A stretch of DNA of 64,000 nt from Leguminivora glycinivorella (GCF_023078275.1 NC_062975.1:11197141-11261140); one strand, 5' to 3'; shown: positions 1 to 42,629, counted from the first letter of the stretch. Numbers and translations are program-made. The notes: a model not told the origin generated them from the letters alone.

Positions 1-129
1 ACCTACAGAAAAGCTAAATCAAGTTAATATGAAAACCTTAGAAATTAAATACATATAAAATTATCAAAACTTCTTTTCAAAGTAAGCATTTTGTTGAATT
101 TGAAGCAATAACTTAGTTTTTGTTTTCAG

Positions 130-288
130 GAAAGAAGACTACAGGTGCCATCTATTGTTCGTCCAGTACAACTGGGCGCTCCTTGCGAGGCAACTGGTGG
201 GAGGAGCCTGCATGTCGCGTTACGTAACTTTGTTGTGGACGCGGAATGTTGTATAACATCACATTACATAAACAAACCAAGTTATTGA
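130..288 (+). CDS. Terminal exon of an unknown plus-strand gene (partial)
   Basis: A pyrimidine-rich tract ends in TTTTGTTTTCAG at 117-129, a good splice acceptor. The DNA after it is markedly less AT-rich than its surroundings. Three frames are open for a while: from 130 for 52 codons to TGA at 286-288, from 131 for 41 codons to TAA at 254-256, and from 132 for 31 codons to TAA at 225-227. The upstream exon is outside the window, so the phase cannot be chosen. I recognise none of the three peptides. It converges with the THUMPD1 gene, whose stop is at 520. The rest of 1-519 shows nothing else. Confidence 0.4.
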   Translation, partial: ERRLQVPSIVRPVQLGAPCEATGGRSLHVALRNFVVDAECCITSHYINKPSY

Positions 289-519
289 TCAACTACATTA
301 CATAACCTGATGTAGTCATGTCTTTTGTAATTGCTAAACCTGCTTATTCAAATGAAATTAAAACACAATTCATAGTTGACCATTTATATTTATCAAAGTT
401 GTTCACATTTGGAAAAGAGTACAGACACATTTTGGTATAGGGGGCATTGGTTACATAGACAAGAGTTTACATAACAATAATATATTAATTATGTATTCAT
501 TACATATTATTATTCTAGA

Positions 520-1386
520 TTATGCAGCATCCTCTGGATCTTTACTTTCTGAAACTGAATTAGCCTTCAGTCGCTTGGCCTGTGTTGCTTCACCATCATT
601 ATTTTCCTCCTTACATAATTCATGTAAATTATATTTCTTAAAATTATAATAATCCTCCACGATGCTCAACAGGCAGATTCCTTTTATAATTTCAACAATC
701 ACACAGAGCCCAGGATTCTTCAAATCAGCCTTGTTATCACTATTCTTTAGCGCTATCATCTCTGCCAGCTCCTTTATGACCAAGTCCCGAGACACACTAC
801 TGTTAAATCGCTTATTAAAAATCACAGCAAATGTTGAAGACTCTTTCAGAAAATATTTGTCAAACAGCTTCCCGGCACACTCCATGATGTCAGGCAGGTT
901 CGCTTTGCAAGTCGCCATGATGGGAAGTAGGCGAAGGACATGCCGGGTTTTTTGAACTTTTGTTTCAGACAAATCTTTGATTATGGCCGTTGTCAATTCT
1001 TCTGGACTAGGCAGATTAGTTTTAATGAAAATGCAGTTGGACGCGCCGGTCTCCACGACCTGAAAGCGTTTGTGCTTGAGGGACTTTTGCGAGTCCACTT
1101 TCAATGACTCCACTTCTCGTTTCAGCGCATCGCCAATATCAGTCTCTTCTTCAGATTCACTGCCGGAGCGGTCCTCCGCCGCGCCCGCCGCCTCCTTTGA
1201 CTTCTCGCTACCCAAATCAGGATACACCTTCTCCGCATACTCATTTAACAGATTGTATACTTCTTTCACGCAGTCTTTCTCCCTGAAGTTACACGTGCAA
1301 AAAAAGCCGCGAAAGCCGGGTTCCAAGAAATATTTGTTCCTGCGCTTCCGAAAGTAGAACTTCTTCTTTTTTCTTGTGTCACCCAT
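520..1386 (-). CDS. THUMPD1: THUMP domain-containing protein 1 (Tan1-type tRNA acetylation adaptor)
   Basis: This 288-residue single-exon gene starts at ATG 1384-1386 and stops at TAA 520-522. In yeast and human, proteins of this family (Tan1/THUMPD1) bind tRNA through the THUMP domain and act as adaptor for the acetyltransferase NAT10/Kre33, which makes N4-acetylcytidine at position 12 of Leu and Ser tRNAs. Visible here are a basic N-terminus (KKKK and RKRR within residues 6-17), the family signature around GFRGFFCTCN (residues 24-33) followed by a helix ending in LLNEY, an acidic low-complexity linker (about 58-85) and a THUMP-like region (about 105-255) with the segment RHVLRLLPI. The length is close to that of animal homologues. 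No intron, frameshift or missing part was seen. The neighbouring lipase gene lies head-to-tail upstream on the same strand. Confidence 0.9.
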   Translation of the reverse strand: MGDTRKKKKFYFRKRRNKYFLEPGFRGFFCTCNFREKDCVKEVYNLLNEYAEKVYPDLGSEKSKEAAGAAEDRSGSESEEETDIGDALKREVESLKVDSQKSLKHKRFQVVETGASNCIFIKTNLPSPEELTTAIIKDLSETKVQKTRHVLRLLPIMATCKANLPDIMECAGKLFDKYFLKESSTFAVIFNKRFNSSVSRDLVIKELAEMIALKNSDNKADLKNPGLCVIVEIIKGICLLSIVEDYYNFKKYNLHELCKEENNDGEATQAKRLKANSVSESKDPEDAA

Positions 1387-1776
1387 TGTAACTGTTTGTA
1401 CGTAGTGAATTTAAAGTTAGCTTTTGACTAAGCCTGGACTCTGGAGTATGATATAACAGATTATTACGTATTGAATTGGAATTATAAACTCGCAATCACA
1501 CCATCAACATGTCAAGTTGTCAATGTCAACAAACGTCAAACTAGTTGTCATTTATGTAAAGACATTTTTACAAAACTTAAATGCAAGCACGTATTTAGGA
1601 CTTTTCACACGATGAGATATTTTTAAACCATTTTTTTCTTTATTTACACACATGATTTTGCTTCAAAATGTTTGATTAAACATATATTTGTAAACACACT
1701 TGGCTAGTCAGTAGAACAAGGAGCAAAAATTTAAGATTTTCTGCTGGAAGTTCAGGGAAGTACCATAACTATACTC

Positions 1777-1897
1777 TGTCAACCAAGTCTGTCAGTAAAT
1801 AAGAACAAAAACTATTTGCATCCTTTTCTTTAGGGTGCTAGAGAAAAGGATACCTATAGTTTTCTTAGTTCTTATTTACTGACAGACTTGTTTGACA
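1777..1897. mobile_element. Palindromic MITE
   Basis: Two arms of about 45 bp pair with each other. The left arm starts at TGTCAACCAAGTCTGTCAG (1777) and the right arm ends at CTGACAGACTTGTTTGACA (1897), separated by a short loop near 1835. There is no coding capacity. Confidence 0.6.
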
Positions 1898-2042
1898 CAA
1901 TATATTATCTATATTTTCTTGTTTGCCGCCTATTCTACTGACACGGTCACTGTGTCAGAGTATTAACATCGTACAGCCGTAAACTGGCAGGGCCATAAAT
2001 TTAGAATTATTAAACTAGATTGTTTAGTTAGGTCAAAAAGTG

Positions 2043-2430
2043 TGTCCACATGAGAGGTAATTGTTTGGGCTGGTGTCCCTCTCGCACTTGCTGACAATGT
2101 CAACATTATTCAGTGACGTCATCACTGTCATAAATTGGGGATACCAGTCAATTTTCAAAGTTACTACTAAATCTACAAACACCCAATTGAAAGTATTTTT
2201 TAATTATACAAATCTTTGATTTACTGGCATCAAAATAATTACATTATAATTATTTTCAAATTTTTTGAAATATATCGAAACCCTAGTTAGAATATAACAT
2301 TAAAATAAAATAAGAAGTTATAAAGTCAGGTAATATACAGATAAAAATACTACTAATATGGGAACCTCATTAACACTGGCAACACGTGCGAGAGGGACAC
2401 CAGCCCAAACAATGCCCTCTCATGTGGACC
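2043..2430. mobile_element. Inverted-repeat element, about 390 bp
   Basis: About 45-bp terminal inverted repeats at 2043-2088 and 2385-2430 share GGGCTGGTGTCCCTCTCGCA with only a few mismatches. The interior is AT-rich and has no reading frame. Non-autonomous DNA element; superfamily not determined. Confidence 0.6.
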
Positions 2431-3094
2431 GTTTTCGCTAGTCTGATACGATCGACTTTCTGTTTCAGTAATAAGGTTTAATTTCGTATGGCAAAAAATG
2501 TGATTGAGCTGTCCCCTGTAAAGGTCTTTGGGCAGGGCAAAAAGGGGAAGATATAAGATATATTTATTTAAATAGTACTTTATTTTTGAATCACAAATCT
2601 TATTTTATTTAATATATTGCTTCATAAAATTATTTAATAGTAATATGTGTACCTACTTATGCTTCTATATTTATAATTATATTATTTACAATCTTACGTT
2701 GAAGTTTAAAAAGGCTTAGACATAATTAATAAAGAAAAATCATAATTATTATTAATTAGACTATGATTAATTAAAGGCAAAATTTAAAAATTATGTATAA
2801 ATACTTTACAAATACTTTCAGTATAGATTTTGCATTGAAAACCGATATAACACTAAACATGTAGCCAACAATAATTATTTAAAAAATCTCATGCATAACA
2901 ATCCAATACCTACATGAATTTTATTCACATTTTATATAGACTTAATTCATGTCACGGCTTATAAAGAATAACTGACAAGACGGCTTGAAATTAACCTTAT
3001 TTGCTAAGCAAATTATTGGCAATCTTGTGACATGTCCCTACATACATAGTGTTTAGATTGGTAAGGAGACAAATCTTTTATAGAACAGTAACTG
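2431..3094. other. Intergenic AT-rich DNA
   Basis: Between THUMPD1 and the lipase 3' end. I see no gene, RNA or clear repeat here. Confidence 0.4.
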
Positions 3095-3387
3095 AGGACT
3101 AGAATAAAAAATGGTTGCAAAGTATACCTACAGCTATCAGGCAGATTTTAACTATCAGTTTCAAATCTGTCTATAATGGCACTAGAGTAACTATACTGCA
3201 TGAAATTAACGTTATTGATACAGTGAAGTGCGCTACGTCTGACTAGAGTAAAAAATGGTTGCAAAGTATATCTACAGCTATCAGGCAGATTTTAACTATC
3301 AGTTTCAAATCTGTCTATAATGGCACTAGAGTAACTATACTGCATGAAATTAACGTTATTGATACAGTGAAGTGCGCTACGTCTGAC
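3095..3387. repeat. Tandem duplication, 2 x 144 bp
   Basis: The stretch beginning near AATGGTTGCAAAG at 3111 is repeated almost without change from 3255, a period of 144 bp. Only a couple of bases differ, so the duplication is recent. It lies just downstream of the lipase stop codon. Confidence 0.85.
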
Positions 3388-3450
3388 CTTTGATTTTTTT
3401 AAATTAAATAACTACGAGTTTTTCATACACAGAGTAATCTCCTTACCTAG

Positions 3451-3544
3451 TACAGTCGGATTCATAAACATGACGTACATTTTTTTTACCTTATTGCAAC
3501 GAGGGTAAAGAAATGTACAGCACATATTTATGAACTCGACTGTA
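3451..3544. mobile_element. Short MITE
   Basis: Inverted ends TACAGTCGGATTCATAAA (3451) and TTTATGAACTCGACTGTA (ending 3544) flank about 60 bp. It lies about 100 bp beyond the lipase stop, so it may be part of that 3' UTR. Confidence 0.6.
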
Positions 3545-3640
3545 CCTACTCTACATACTTTACTGTATGTAACAAACAAGTATGAACATTTCAATAGAAC
3601 TGCACCTTGAGTGAGATCTTTAATTGTATGTTGTGACAGT

Positions 3641-34236
<30,596 letters not shown>

Positions 34237-34299
34237 TTCGATCACTGAACACGTGTGTTATCGGAACGCGATTGGTTCGAACTAATTGTTGCGAGTCTG

Positions 34300-34346
34300 T
34301 GTCGTTGAATGAGACGCGGCCGCGAAGTTGGTTGTTTAAATAGAGG
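34300..34346 (-). promoter_or_regulatory. Candidate lipase core promoter
   Basis: On the minus strand CTATTTAAAC (TATA-like, near 34335-34342) lies about 30 bp upstream of CTCATTC (34305-34311), an initiator-like site. The start would then be about 70 nt upstream of the ATG. Inferred from spacing only. Confidence 0.35.
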
Positions 34347-34859
34347 CGGGATGCGTCCGAAAGGGTTCTTGAGATTAAGTTTGTTTACAAAGGCTATAAA
34401 CAGGTAGCAGTAAACAAATTCATGATGATTTACCGCAGCAAATCAAAATTGGTATTCTATTTATTAGTTCAGAAAAGTAAATTTAGTTCGGTATTTATTT
34501 ATAATGAAATAACTCCCATTAATTTACTAGGTATTTAGTTCAAAACGCGTAACAGGAAGATGCAAGATAACTTCATCCTTGTTAAATTACTATTATTTCC
34601 TGTTTGTAAAATATCCTTAAGTAACGAAAAGCATAACTCGCAGAAATATACGCTTTAATTTAGGTATTAAATTAAAAGGAACGAAATCCGTTTTTTGTGC
34701 CAAAATGGATGTGCCCAAAATTATCGAATCGGTACCCCTTTTGATTGGTACCTATTTTTAAGTAAATGTCAAGAAAAAGTTGTATTTATCGAAATCTCGC
34801 TATATATCCCGACGCTTTCAACAATGTACAGATGGTCTACGCAAAGAGGACAACGATTC

Positions 34860-35105
34860 AATTAAATTCAATTCAATTATTTATTCGTGATAACTAATTA
34901 CATAGACATGTACTCGTGAAAGACAAAACAACAATAAAATATATTAAAACATATAAGTTATCACGAAATGGTCCCGACCCGCCTGAGACAAGGCCCTTAA
35001 CAGTCTCATTACCTAACAGGCAGAGCTTCTTTTCAGTTGGGCGGTGAAGTAGAAATCGTACGCCAATGTAACATGACATCCAGATTCCTTAACAACTATG
35101 TGCAA
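34860..35105 (-). mobile_element. 3' part of a non-LTR element
   Basis: AATTCAATTCAATTATTTATTCGTGATAAC with CAGGCAGAGCTTCTTTTCAG. On the minus strand it ends in an A/T-rich tail. No RT frame remains. Confidence 0.45.
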
Positions 35106-35292
35106 TCACAAACCGTATTTATACTGGTTAGTGAGGCCAATAAGAACTTACGTTTTGATTTATTTTTAATATATCTCGCCCTTGCATCTCGCTCTCTCCT
35201 GAATCACCATTAAATATATCGGAACAGCCAAGTCTCTTATAAATATCTGAACACGCCTCTATTGTTAAGGCACAGTATACTAAAGAGTACTA

Positions 35293-37222
35293 ACGTATGC
35301 GGAATGAAATCTGGACAAAGTTTTGATATTGTACAGAGTAAGTAAATAAATAAACTAAAATAATGTATAAATGCCAGATTAAAGTTTACATATCTGTCAT
35401 TTAAACTGGTAAGTTTCATGAGTATTGGATTCCTTTTCTCGAAATGATGGTCAATCGAGAAGGACGACCTAGCGAAACTGTTTGTAATTTCTACATACCA
35501 ATTTTCTGTGACCGAATGCAAAGCCCGAGGAAAGTTTTGTAGGAAGGGTTCAGTGTTGCCAGATCTACTGATTTAGCAGTAGATCTACCTGATTTTGAAA
35601 AAATCTACTGATCTACTGATTTTCTTGTATTTTTTCTAGAAATCTACCTGCTTTTTCCCAAATCGATATTTTTAGTATAAACGATTGGATTGGCTTCAAA
35701 TTTTAACTATAGACGGTCCAACAACTTTGTCAAGGCGATAAATTAAAATTTTCTATGGGCCAACATTCATCCCTTCAGTTTTTAAAGCTATTGCTTTTTT
35801 CTAATGACAGAAATCGCTTGACAGACTTTACGAGTATTTGTGTGATTGTTCGTAGTGTAGTGGTAGCTTGGTATTAGCAATAGCGATTTAGGCGGGTGCA
35901 AGAAGTTTGATGTCTGTATTCTAACTGGTTTTTTATGTGTTCATATCAAATAATAGTACATTAAGTCAGATGTCGGGAAAGAAGGGCATGCTGTGTATTT
36001 GTGTAGGTATATCCAGCTGAGTAGGATAGTGATACGAAGCCTGTAAACCCTTTTCACGGCGAGGCAAGAGGCAAGTTTGAGAAAAAATTCAACTTGTACA
36101 ACTGCCCCATCGATACTGAATAGGAATGGAATCAATTGAATGCATCCTACACCTTATAAAATAAAGTCCCCCTTCGCGTCTGTCTATGTGTGTTCGCGAT
36201 AAACTCAAAAACTACTGAACGGATTTTCATGCGGTTTTCACCTATAAATTAGTGATTCTCGGGGAAGGTTTAGGCATATAATTTGTTGAGACTTTGTTTG
36301 AAATATGATGATATTTAGTAAACAAGTCGGATAAAATCCCATTGGCTGAGAGCCTTAATCGAAAACGCTGCCCAAACGGTTTGAGCTATATCAGAGAGCT
36401 GTACCTATGGCGAAATAGTGTAAGGTGCATTAGGTTTTCTAGGACCGTTTTCGTGTAACAGCATAATTTTTCTTTCATTCTTCTGCACTTGGTATCAATA
36501 TTTGAAGCTAACAGTCAATTTATAATTATTTTTATAATATTTTTGCGTCCTTTTTCTTTACAAAAAACTACCGCAACAAAGCGTGGTCCAAGAAAACATT
36601 ACAGCATTGGCTAGTTTTCTGGGAGAGATTTGATTAAAAGAAATGTCGGCCCCCTAAGGCACAAAATCTCACAGAGAGCTCGAGACAGCATTCGAATGGG
36701 GCAGCGAAAGTGATAAAAATTATCTTGAAGACATGAGTATCGATACACATTCAAAAAAAGTTAGGCCTATAGTCTTCAAAAATAAAATAAACAACTTTGA
36801 AAATGCTGCTACGCCGTTAAGTCAAAAAATGTAAAAAACAGCTGTTTTTGCATTTCTGGGTTTATGAATGACTAATAATATGTCGAGTAAATGGAATTTC
36901 ACGACAAGAAAACTATTATTTTGAGAACACTAATGATCCTAAGGACAAGAATGTGAAAAATGTCGAGCATACGAAGCTTCTTTAAAAAGTTATCACATGG
37001 AAGATAATTTTGGACCTTAAAAAATGCTAACATTGGTTTTGTCGACACCGATGGACATAAAGTATCACAAGTTCTGTTAGAAGCCTCACATTGGCGAAAA
37101 CTAACTCTTTTATTTATCGATATTCAATACATAATTAAAATCACGAAATATATCAAAAATAAACTATGTTATATTAATTTTATAAGACATTGAATTTTGT
37201 CCAGATTTCATTCCGCATACGT
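35293..37222. mobile_element. Mariner-like MITE, copy 1, with internal insertion
   Basis: Inverted ends ACGTATGCGGAATGAAATC and GATTTCATTCCGCATACGT, about 27 bp. TA flanks both sides (35291-35292, 37223-37224). The surrounding sequence is the repeat seen intact at 13186-13415, where a single TA is present, so the TA duplication is real. The left 259 bp and right 720 bp match copy 2 (55860-56818) in opposite orientation. A foreign segment occupies 35551-36503. Confidence 0.9.
35551..36503. mobile_element. Insertion of about 950 bp within the mariner-like MITE
   Basis: Absent from copy 2, where the flanks GGAAGGGTT and GAAGCTAAC are adjacent. It begins CAGTGTTGCCAGATCTACTG and contains the repeat-type stretch CAAAAACTACTGAACGGATT at 36210. 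The class is not determined. Confidence 0.7.
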
Positions 37223-37440
37223 TATCGTACAGTATGGCCACTCCCGCTCCCCGCTGAAAGTGCCGCGCCGCTCTCGGTTACCACACAGTTGCCGCCTGTC
37301 AAAAACGCGACCAGTCGACCTGTCATATCTCACTCATACAATCATGATACTGATGGTACCATGGTTACCTGCACGAGTTTAGATTGTGTGCGTAGGAACT
37401 TGCCTCTTTCAATATTTGATCGCCATTGTCCCGAGGTGTA
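37223..37440 (+). repeat. GC-rich repeat, copy split by MITE
   Basis: Right-hand part of the repeat at 13186-13415; the left-hand 22 bp are at 35270-35292. Shared CTCCCGCTCCCCGCTGAAAG. Confidence 0.75.
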
Positions 37441-37447
37441 ATTTTTT

Positions 37448-37563
37448 AATCTCGCATACGGGATTTTGTCACTAAAATACCGGTTGAAAACGGTGACTTG
37501 CTTATTATTTTCAGTGACAATTTTCTGAATTCGAACGCGTGAGACTCAAAAATCGGCCCGCTG
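37448..37563. mobile_element. MITE, ATCGGCCC family, copy 1
   Basis: Shares CACTAAAATACC and ATTATTTTCAGTGACAATTT with 58427-58546. The left end has decayed; the right end is GAGACTCAAAAATCGGCCC. Confidence 0.65.
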
Positions 37564-37804
37564 GTCGATTAACGATTGGAATGACAAGATCCGACGGCAG
37601 ACGTTCCGGGAGTCGATAACAGGGGTTACGCGTTATCGTGTATTTGTTGAAAACCATTGACGCACGAACAGTCTGGACGATTGTGCAAGTACATATCTAT
37701 AGCTATCTAGTCTATCTACCTATAGTGCGAAGCTCCGTCTGTCATGTGGTCTGCACTGAATATGTAGATATAGGTATCTACGGGCATTTCAGAATTTGGG
37801 TCCC

Positions 37805-38335
37805 CCCAATTATCGTAAGTTGTTAACAAAAATTAACTCGCTGTCAGTTAATCAGTTTTGTGACGACAATTAAGCATAACATCTGTCAAAAAATTTACTT
37901 TTTTCACATTCTGAATGTAGATTATCGCTTAAAGTTTATGTAATTAACACATAAACAATATTTTTATTGAAATTTCATGCTAAGTAATCTAATTATGATT
38001 CTACAATCTATCTCCTACAGCGTTTTCGTCGCTGGATTGATCATCGACATAACTATTCATATATGAGCGTTTCGTGGACATAACTTTTCAGCTGCGAAGA
38101 CCTACACATTGGTTCGCCGACACGCCTGTTTGACGACTGACTTTTTCATCGGAGTAACTACTCTCCGAAAAAACTTTTGACCGGCGCATGATTCTCCGAC
38201 AGAACCTTTCAACGGCAGTCGTTTGGCCGACAATAGTACAGTCAGCTGCAGAGAAAAGGAGACGTTATCGTCACAAAACTGACAGTGAGTTAATTTTTGT
38301 TAACGACTTAACGCTAATTGGGACGTCCCAAATTC
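37805..38335. mobile_element. Inverted-repeat element, about 530 bp
   Basis: About 60-bp ends: TTGTTAACAAAAATTAACTC faces GAGTTAATTTTTGTTAACGA, and AGTTTTGTGACGA faces TCGTCACAAAACT. The interior has repeated short GCCGAC/CTCCGA motifs and no reading frame. Confidence 0.75.
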
Positions 38336-38734
38336 TGATAATGCTCCTACATGTAAATGTATGTAGTACATAGATTTTTGCCCCTGTCCATGAGAAAGGA
38401 AGATAAGTTTAAGCGAAGTACAGTATCTAACCGGCCATAAAGAATGCACATCGGTTTTTGGTCTTCGTAGAGCGTTGTCTCTTTCTTGCTTATGCGACGT
38501 TAATTATCTCTTTCCAAAACCCGATTTAGACGAAATAAGATATTAAGCCTTGCGTTTTCAGCTGATTCCATCGCAAATGTATAGCGAATAGGAATAGTTT
38601 GGGTATCCGGAAAGACTGTCTCACTTTTGTAGGTACAAATTTTTTTCTGTCAAATGATTTGTTAGAGTAATTTCATAATTCGTTAAGTACATTTTAACAC
38701 TGTCCTTTTTAAGACTTTACATAACAAACTTTAT

Positions 38735-39006
38735 AACCACAAAATTAAAACTTCGAAAAAACCCCCGACCGCGACATAGTAGACCGATTTTCATGAAACA
38801 TGGCTAAGAACACTCCCGACTAACTCAGGTTTCAGACAAAAAAACTAAATCTAAATCGGTTCATCAGTTCTGGAGCTACGATGCCACAGACAGACACACA
38901 CACAGACAGACAGACAGACAGACAGACAAATAGACAGACGGATAGACAGACAGACAGACACGTCAAACTTATAACACCCCGTCGTTTTTGCGTCGGGGGT
39001 TAAAAA
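38735..39006. repeat. Repeat family H, copy 2
   Basis: AACCCCCGACCGCGAC (38759) to GCGTCGGGGGTT (39001), with a CAGACAGACAGA run between. Inverted relative to 23071-23812. Confidence 0.75.
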
Positions 39007-39204
39007 TCAATTGCCTGTTTAAATACCTACATTTATTGCTGGAAAAAGGTTTATTTTGCAAGAAGATAGGCCCAATACAAGATTGGACTGGACTTTCTAT
39101 CATCCTACTGTTATTGACAAAATAAACTAATTAAGTTTAACGATGTTATTACAGACACATCAGAAAAGGGACATATTACTAAAATATATCCTAGCTATAA
39201 GTTT

Positions 39205-39345
39205 AGTGCATTAGGGTAATTCCGAATGACAGAAATGATCGGGTAATTTCGAAATGAAATCTTGATATGATGGAAATAATGGTGATTTTTATGCGACTTT
39301 CGAAATTAATAGACGACTTTCGGAATTACCCTAATGCACTTTATT
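39205..39345. mobile_element. MITE with TGCATTAGGGTAATTCC ends
   Basis: AGTGCATTAGGGTAATTCCG faces CGGAATTACCCTAATGCACT over about 21 bp, with TTT beside both ends. Confidence 0.85.
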
Positions 39346-39944
39346 GAGAATCTCGCTTTCAAAATAGTTATATTAAACATGCAGTCTTTAGAAAAACGTA
39401 TTTAGCTAATTCGTAAGACCGGACTCTAGAGAAAATAGTTTTGTGTAGAAATCCAAAAATGTTAGATGTATCGAAAACAGAAAATAAACCGTTATTTTTC
39501 TAATTAGCAACCCGATAGAGTGGGGGGAAGGGGGATTATAAATACTTTTTACATATTATACGAAAATTCATTGACTAGTTAGTAAACCAAGTAACAAGTA
39601 ATTTGATCCCAAGCTAACTAACATAACAAGCTAGAAAAAAGGGGTTATGTATAGGACTTAATAATAAGAAAACAAATACAAATGTAAAAAAGCTACGGTA
39701 TGCGTGTAACATATCAATTAATAAGATAAATCAATTATGAAACGTATCGAGCCCCGGCCGATAGATAATGAACCTAAAATTAGCTGCACATTCAAAGACT
39801 TCAAAAGTAAGGATATGGCGGTTCATATAATTTCGTCTAACATTCTCGTTTCATGCGCCATAGTGAAACGCTACATCGTGATGCGATTGGTTGAGGGGTT
39901 CTCATCACGAGCGATATTAGTATGAGCAAAGACTTATGTAACTC

Positions 39945-40335
39945 CGTATAGACAGCTACAGTCTAAGAAAAAAACGAACCATAAAGGAAAAGGTACGGTG
40001 GCCTAAATGGCGTTACACCTTTGGGGCACGCACGGCTAGATGGCGCTAATATTAATATTTGACATTTTAACACATATCAAGCTAAGAATATGGGCCAAGT
40101 TGTCACACCTGAGGTTTAAAGTTCTTTCTGTGTCGAGAGATGGCAGTCTATGCACTGTGATTACATATCGTCACTACTTTGAAAAAATCTCGTATCTCAC
40201 GCTGCTCCTCAAAGTTAAAACGCAGGAAGTCTATATGCAATTATGCATTCCATACATACTTACTACAATTTTCTTTTTATTGACAGACGAAGATACAAGT
40301 TTTTTTAAAAGTAGTGACGATATTTTACTTTGACA
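39945..40335 (+). repeat. Interspersed repeat shared with 13690-13945
   Basis: GTCTAAGAAAAAAACG, ACACATATCAAG and GAGAGATGGCAGTCT are common to both copies. The remainder to 40335 has no counterpart in the window. Confidence 0.6.
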
Positions 40336-40339
40336 GTAA

Positions 40340-41916
40340 CTCTCTATAATACGTTTGATCCTCTTTGGTATGAGCATTCAAGTACCAGTAATTGTGTACC
40401 TAGTGTACATATTATTATGTCTAAAGGCTACGCGCTCTTTGTAAACGATTCATAATGCGGTGTGTGTATAGACTGCACGTTTTGCTCGTCTGCTCGGTAC
40501 ACGAATACAGCGGTGTTACTGGCTTCGTGGTACCGTTGTCCGGGCACCAATTTTGATGCCCGTAGCCCCGTATTTTGTCCTTACGAAGTAATATGTAAGT
40601 CAACGTGCACATTATAATTAGAATACTATACCACAATTCTGCATGTTTGTCTGCTGTCAGTCATAGTAAAGAGGTCATAAGGCAACGGGATAGGAGCGTG
40701 ACTAAATGATACTAATGTGCAAGACGGATGCCCTTCAATCGGAATCATCGTCGTTTATGAGTGGTGTATGGTTGACGTATTGTATTGCGTGGTAATTAAT
40801 TAATCATCATCATCATCATTAGGCCTTGTGCATCTTTACAGATGATTTAAGCAGCGTCTCGGATCGAGCGACACGTATAGATTTTTTTTCGTGTGTGCTT
40901 TTGTAGCCGATGCGCATTATGGTTAATTGGTTAACCCTTTTAAGCGTTAACGTCGCCACATAGGCATTAATACACTTTTAATTGAAAAAGGATTAAAAAG
41001 TAAAGGCTGACTAGAAATATCATAATCACTTCAATTTCATTATAAATATTTTTTAAATACTTTTCTCAACCGATAAAATCAATAACAGTCATATATTTCT
41101 GGTCAGGCTATAAAATAAATATTTTTTTTAATATGAACAGAAAACAGTTGGTTAGTAAAAATGTTGCATAACATTGTTCAACTGGCCGGATTCATAAGCC
41201 GCACTTTATTTTGCGTTCGCGCCAGGCCAGAGACCCATGAGCTGAGTCACGCGTTTTAGCTAAAAACGGTTTGTATGGTGGCCCGGCGTGATGTGTACGC
41301 TCGACAGTGCTCGAAAATTTGTCTTATATTACTTCCATATTACTTCCATTTACTTTATTACATGTCGTCTGCAGTGGGCGACCGATATAGCCACCAGTGA
41401 CCGGCGGTCGATTTTAACAGTACAGACAGTATTGATTGTATATTTTTGTTTAGGTATGTAATTTATTTTGTCTGATAACAGCAACCTCATTATTATAATA
41501 GGTAACTAGGTATGGCCTTATTAACCTTTGGACATGAGTCATATCATCCAACGTTTTCTTCTCTAGAATAATCACACAAAATTTTTAGTTTTCTTGCAAC
41601 CCCTTATTTGCCAAGAGTGGCACTAAAACTAGAGAGTGGTTTCATGTGCTCTGCCTACTCCTTTATGGGATACAGGCGTGATTGTTAATTGAACGTGAAT
41701 AACATCTCATAGGAAAAAATGCTCATGATACAAATCAATACCAAAGGTTTGTGAATCGCGGCGCAGTTTGAATTGCCTAAAGGCCACTTCAATTCCAGGG
41801 TTAGCCAACTCGTTTTTTCTTAGTTAACGGTTTATATGTGCAGGGTTTGTATAGTCAGAGTTTGTTGGCTTACCCTGGAGCGCATAAAAAGCCCTAAGGT
41901 AAACGATACACATTAA
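40340..41916. other. Intergenic DNA between lipase and bora
   Basis: A short (ATC)n run at 40803-40820 is present. No gene, RNA or clear element is supported. Confidence 0.35.
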
Positions 41917-42085
41917 TAGCCGGGTTCACAGAAAGAGCACGTCGCGAGGCAACGTCCAATGTAAACGTACCTCGGCAGATACAGGTTAATCGGCCGAGCA
42001 ACGGGCGAGGCAAGTCTACATAGTAGATTTGCCACGGGAGCAGATTGCCTGTCGACACGCCTCGCCCTGTGTGGACCCGGCTAAT
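41917..42085. mobile_element. MITE with AGCCGGGTTCACA ends
   Basis: AGCCGGGTTCACAG (41919) faces TGTGTGGACCCGGCT (ending 42082), flanked by AAT on both sides. This would fit a 3-bp target duplication (PIF/Harbinger-like). The interior is rich in CCTCGCC/GGCGAGG. Confidence 0.65.
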
Positions 42086-42629
42086 GACGAAATTGCATGC
42101 ATAATCAAAAATGTAGATTCTTCACCAGTTTCAGTCTTAAAAACTTTATTAAATTTTACTTGGCTCAAGTAAACAATCATCAAAACTACAAAATACAAAT
42201 TTCATGCATAATTATTATCTGGTAACCCTTTCATTGCCTTCAACCCGACGGCCGAGTTCATATTGTATAGGCTGGCAACGAAAGTGTTACATTAAGCTCA
42301 CAAAATCAGACATAATTCAATAAAAACGTTAATAATTATTCTAAGTCAAAAATTATCTAGAATTCATGTAAACGCGTAAAAAAATAAGTTTTCTTAAAAA
42401 GCTCCTAGCCGGCTAAAATTGGCACGGTTGTGTGTCTAGAATTAGAAAGAGTAAAATTGCATTTGCATATGTTATATTAAATTACTGCGTTATTAAACTT
42501 TCAATAAATTAAGTCTTTAATTTCATTACTTAAAACTTAATTGTCATGTGGAACAGGTAGTTAAATGACGTTTTTTTTTCCTTTTTCTGGTCCACGTCCT
42601 TTCTTTGCGCTTTGTCATTTACTAATATT

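Noticed and set aside
1070..1357. Plus-strand frames opposite THUMPD1
   Set aside because: Shadows of the well-supported minus-strand gene.
35237..35521. 94-codon frame also found at 56581-56907, suggesting a conserved protein
   Set aside because: Both lie in the two copies of the same non-autonomous MITE. The similarity is that of the DNA, and the frames are not extended or motif-bearing.
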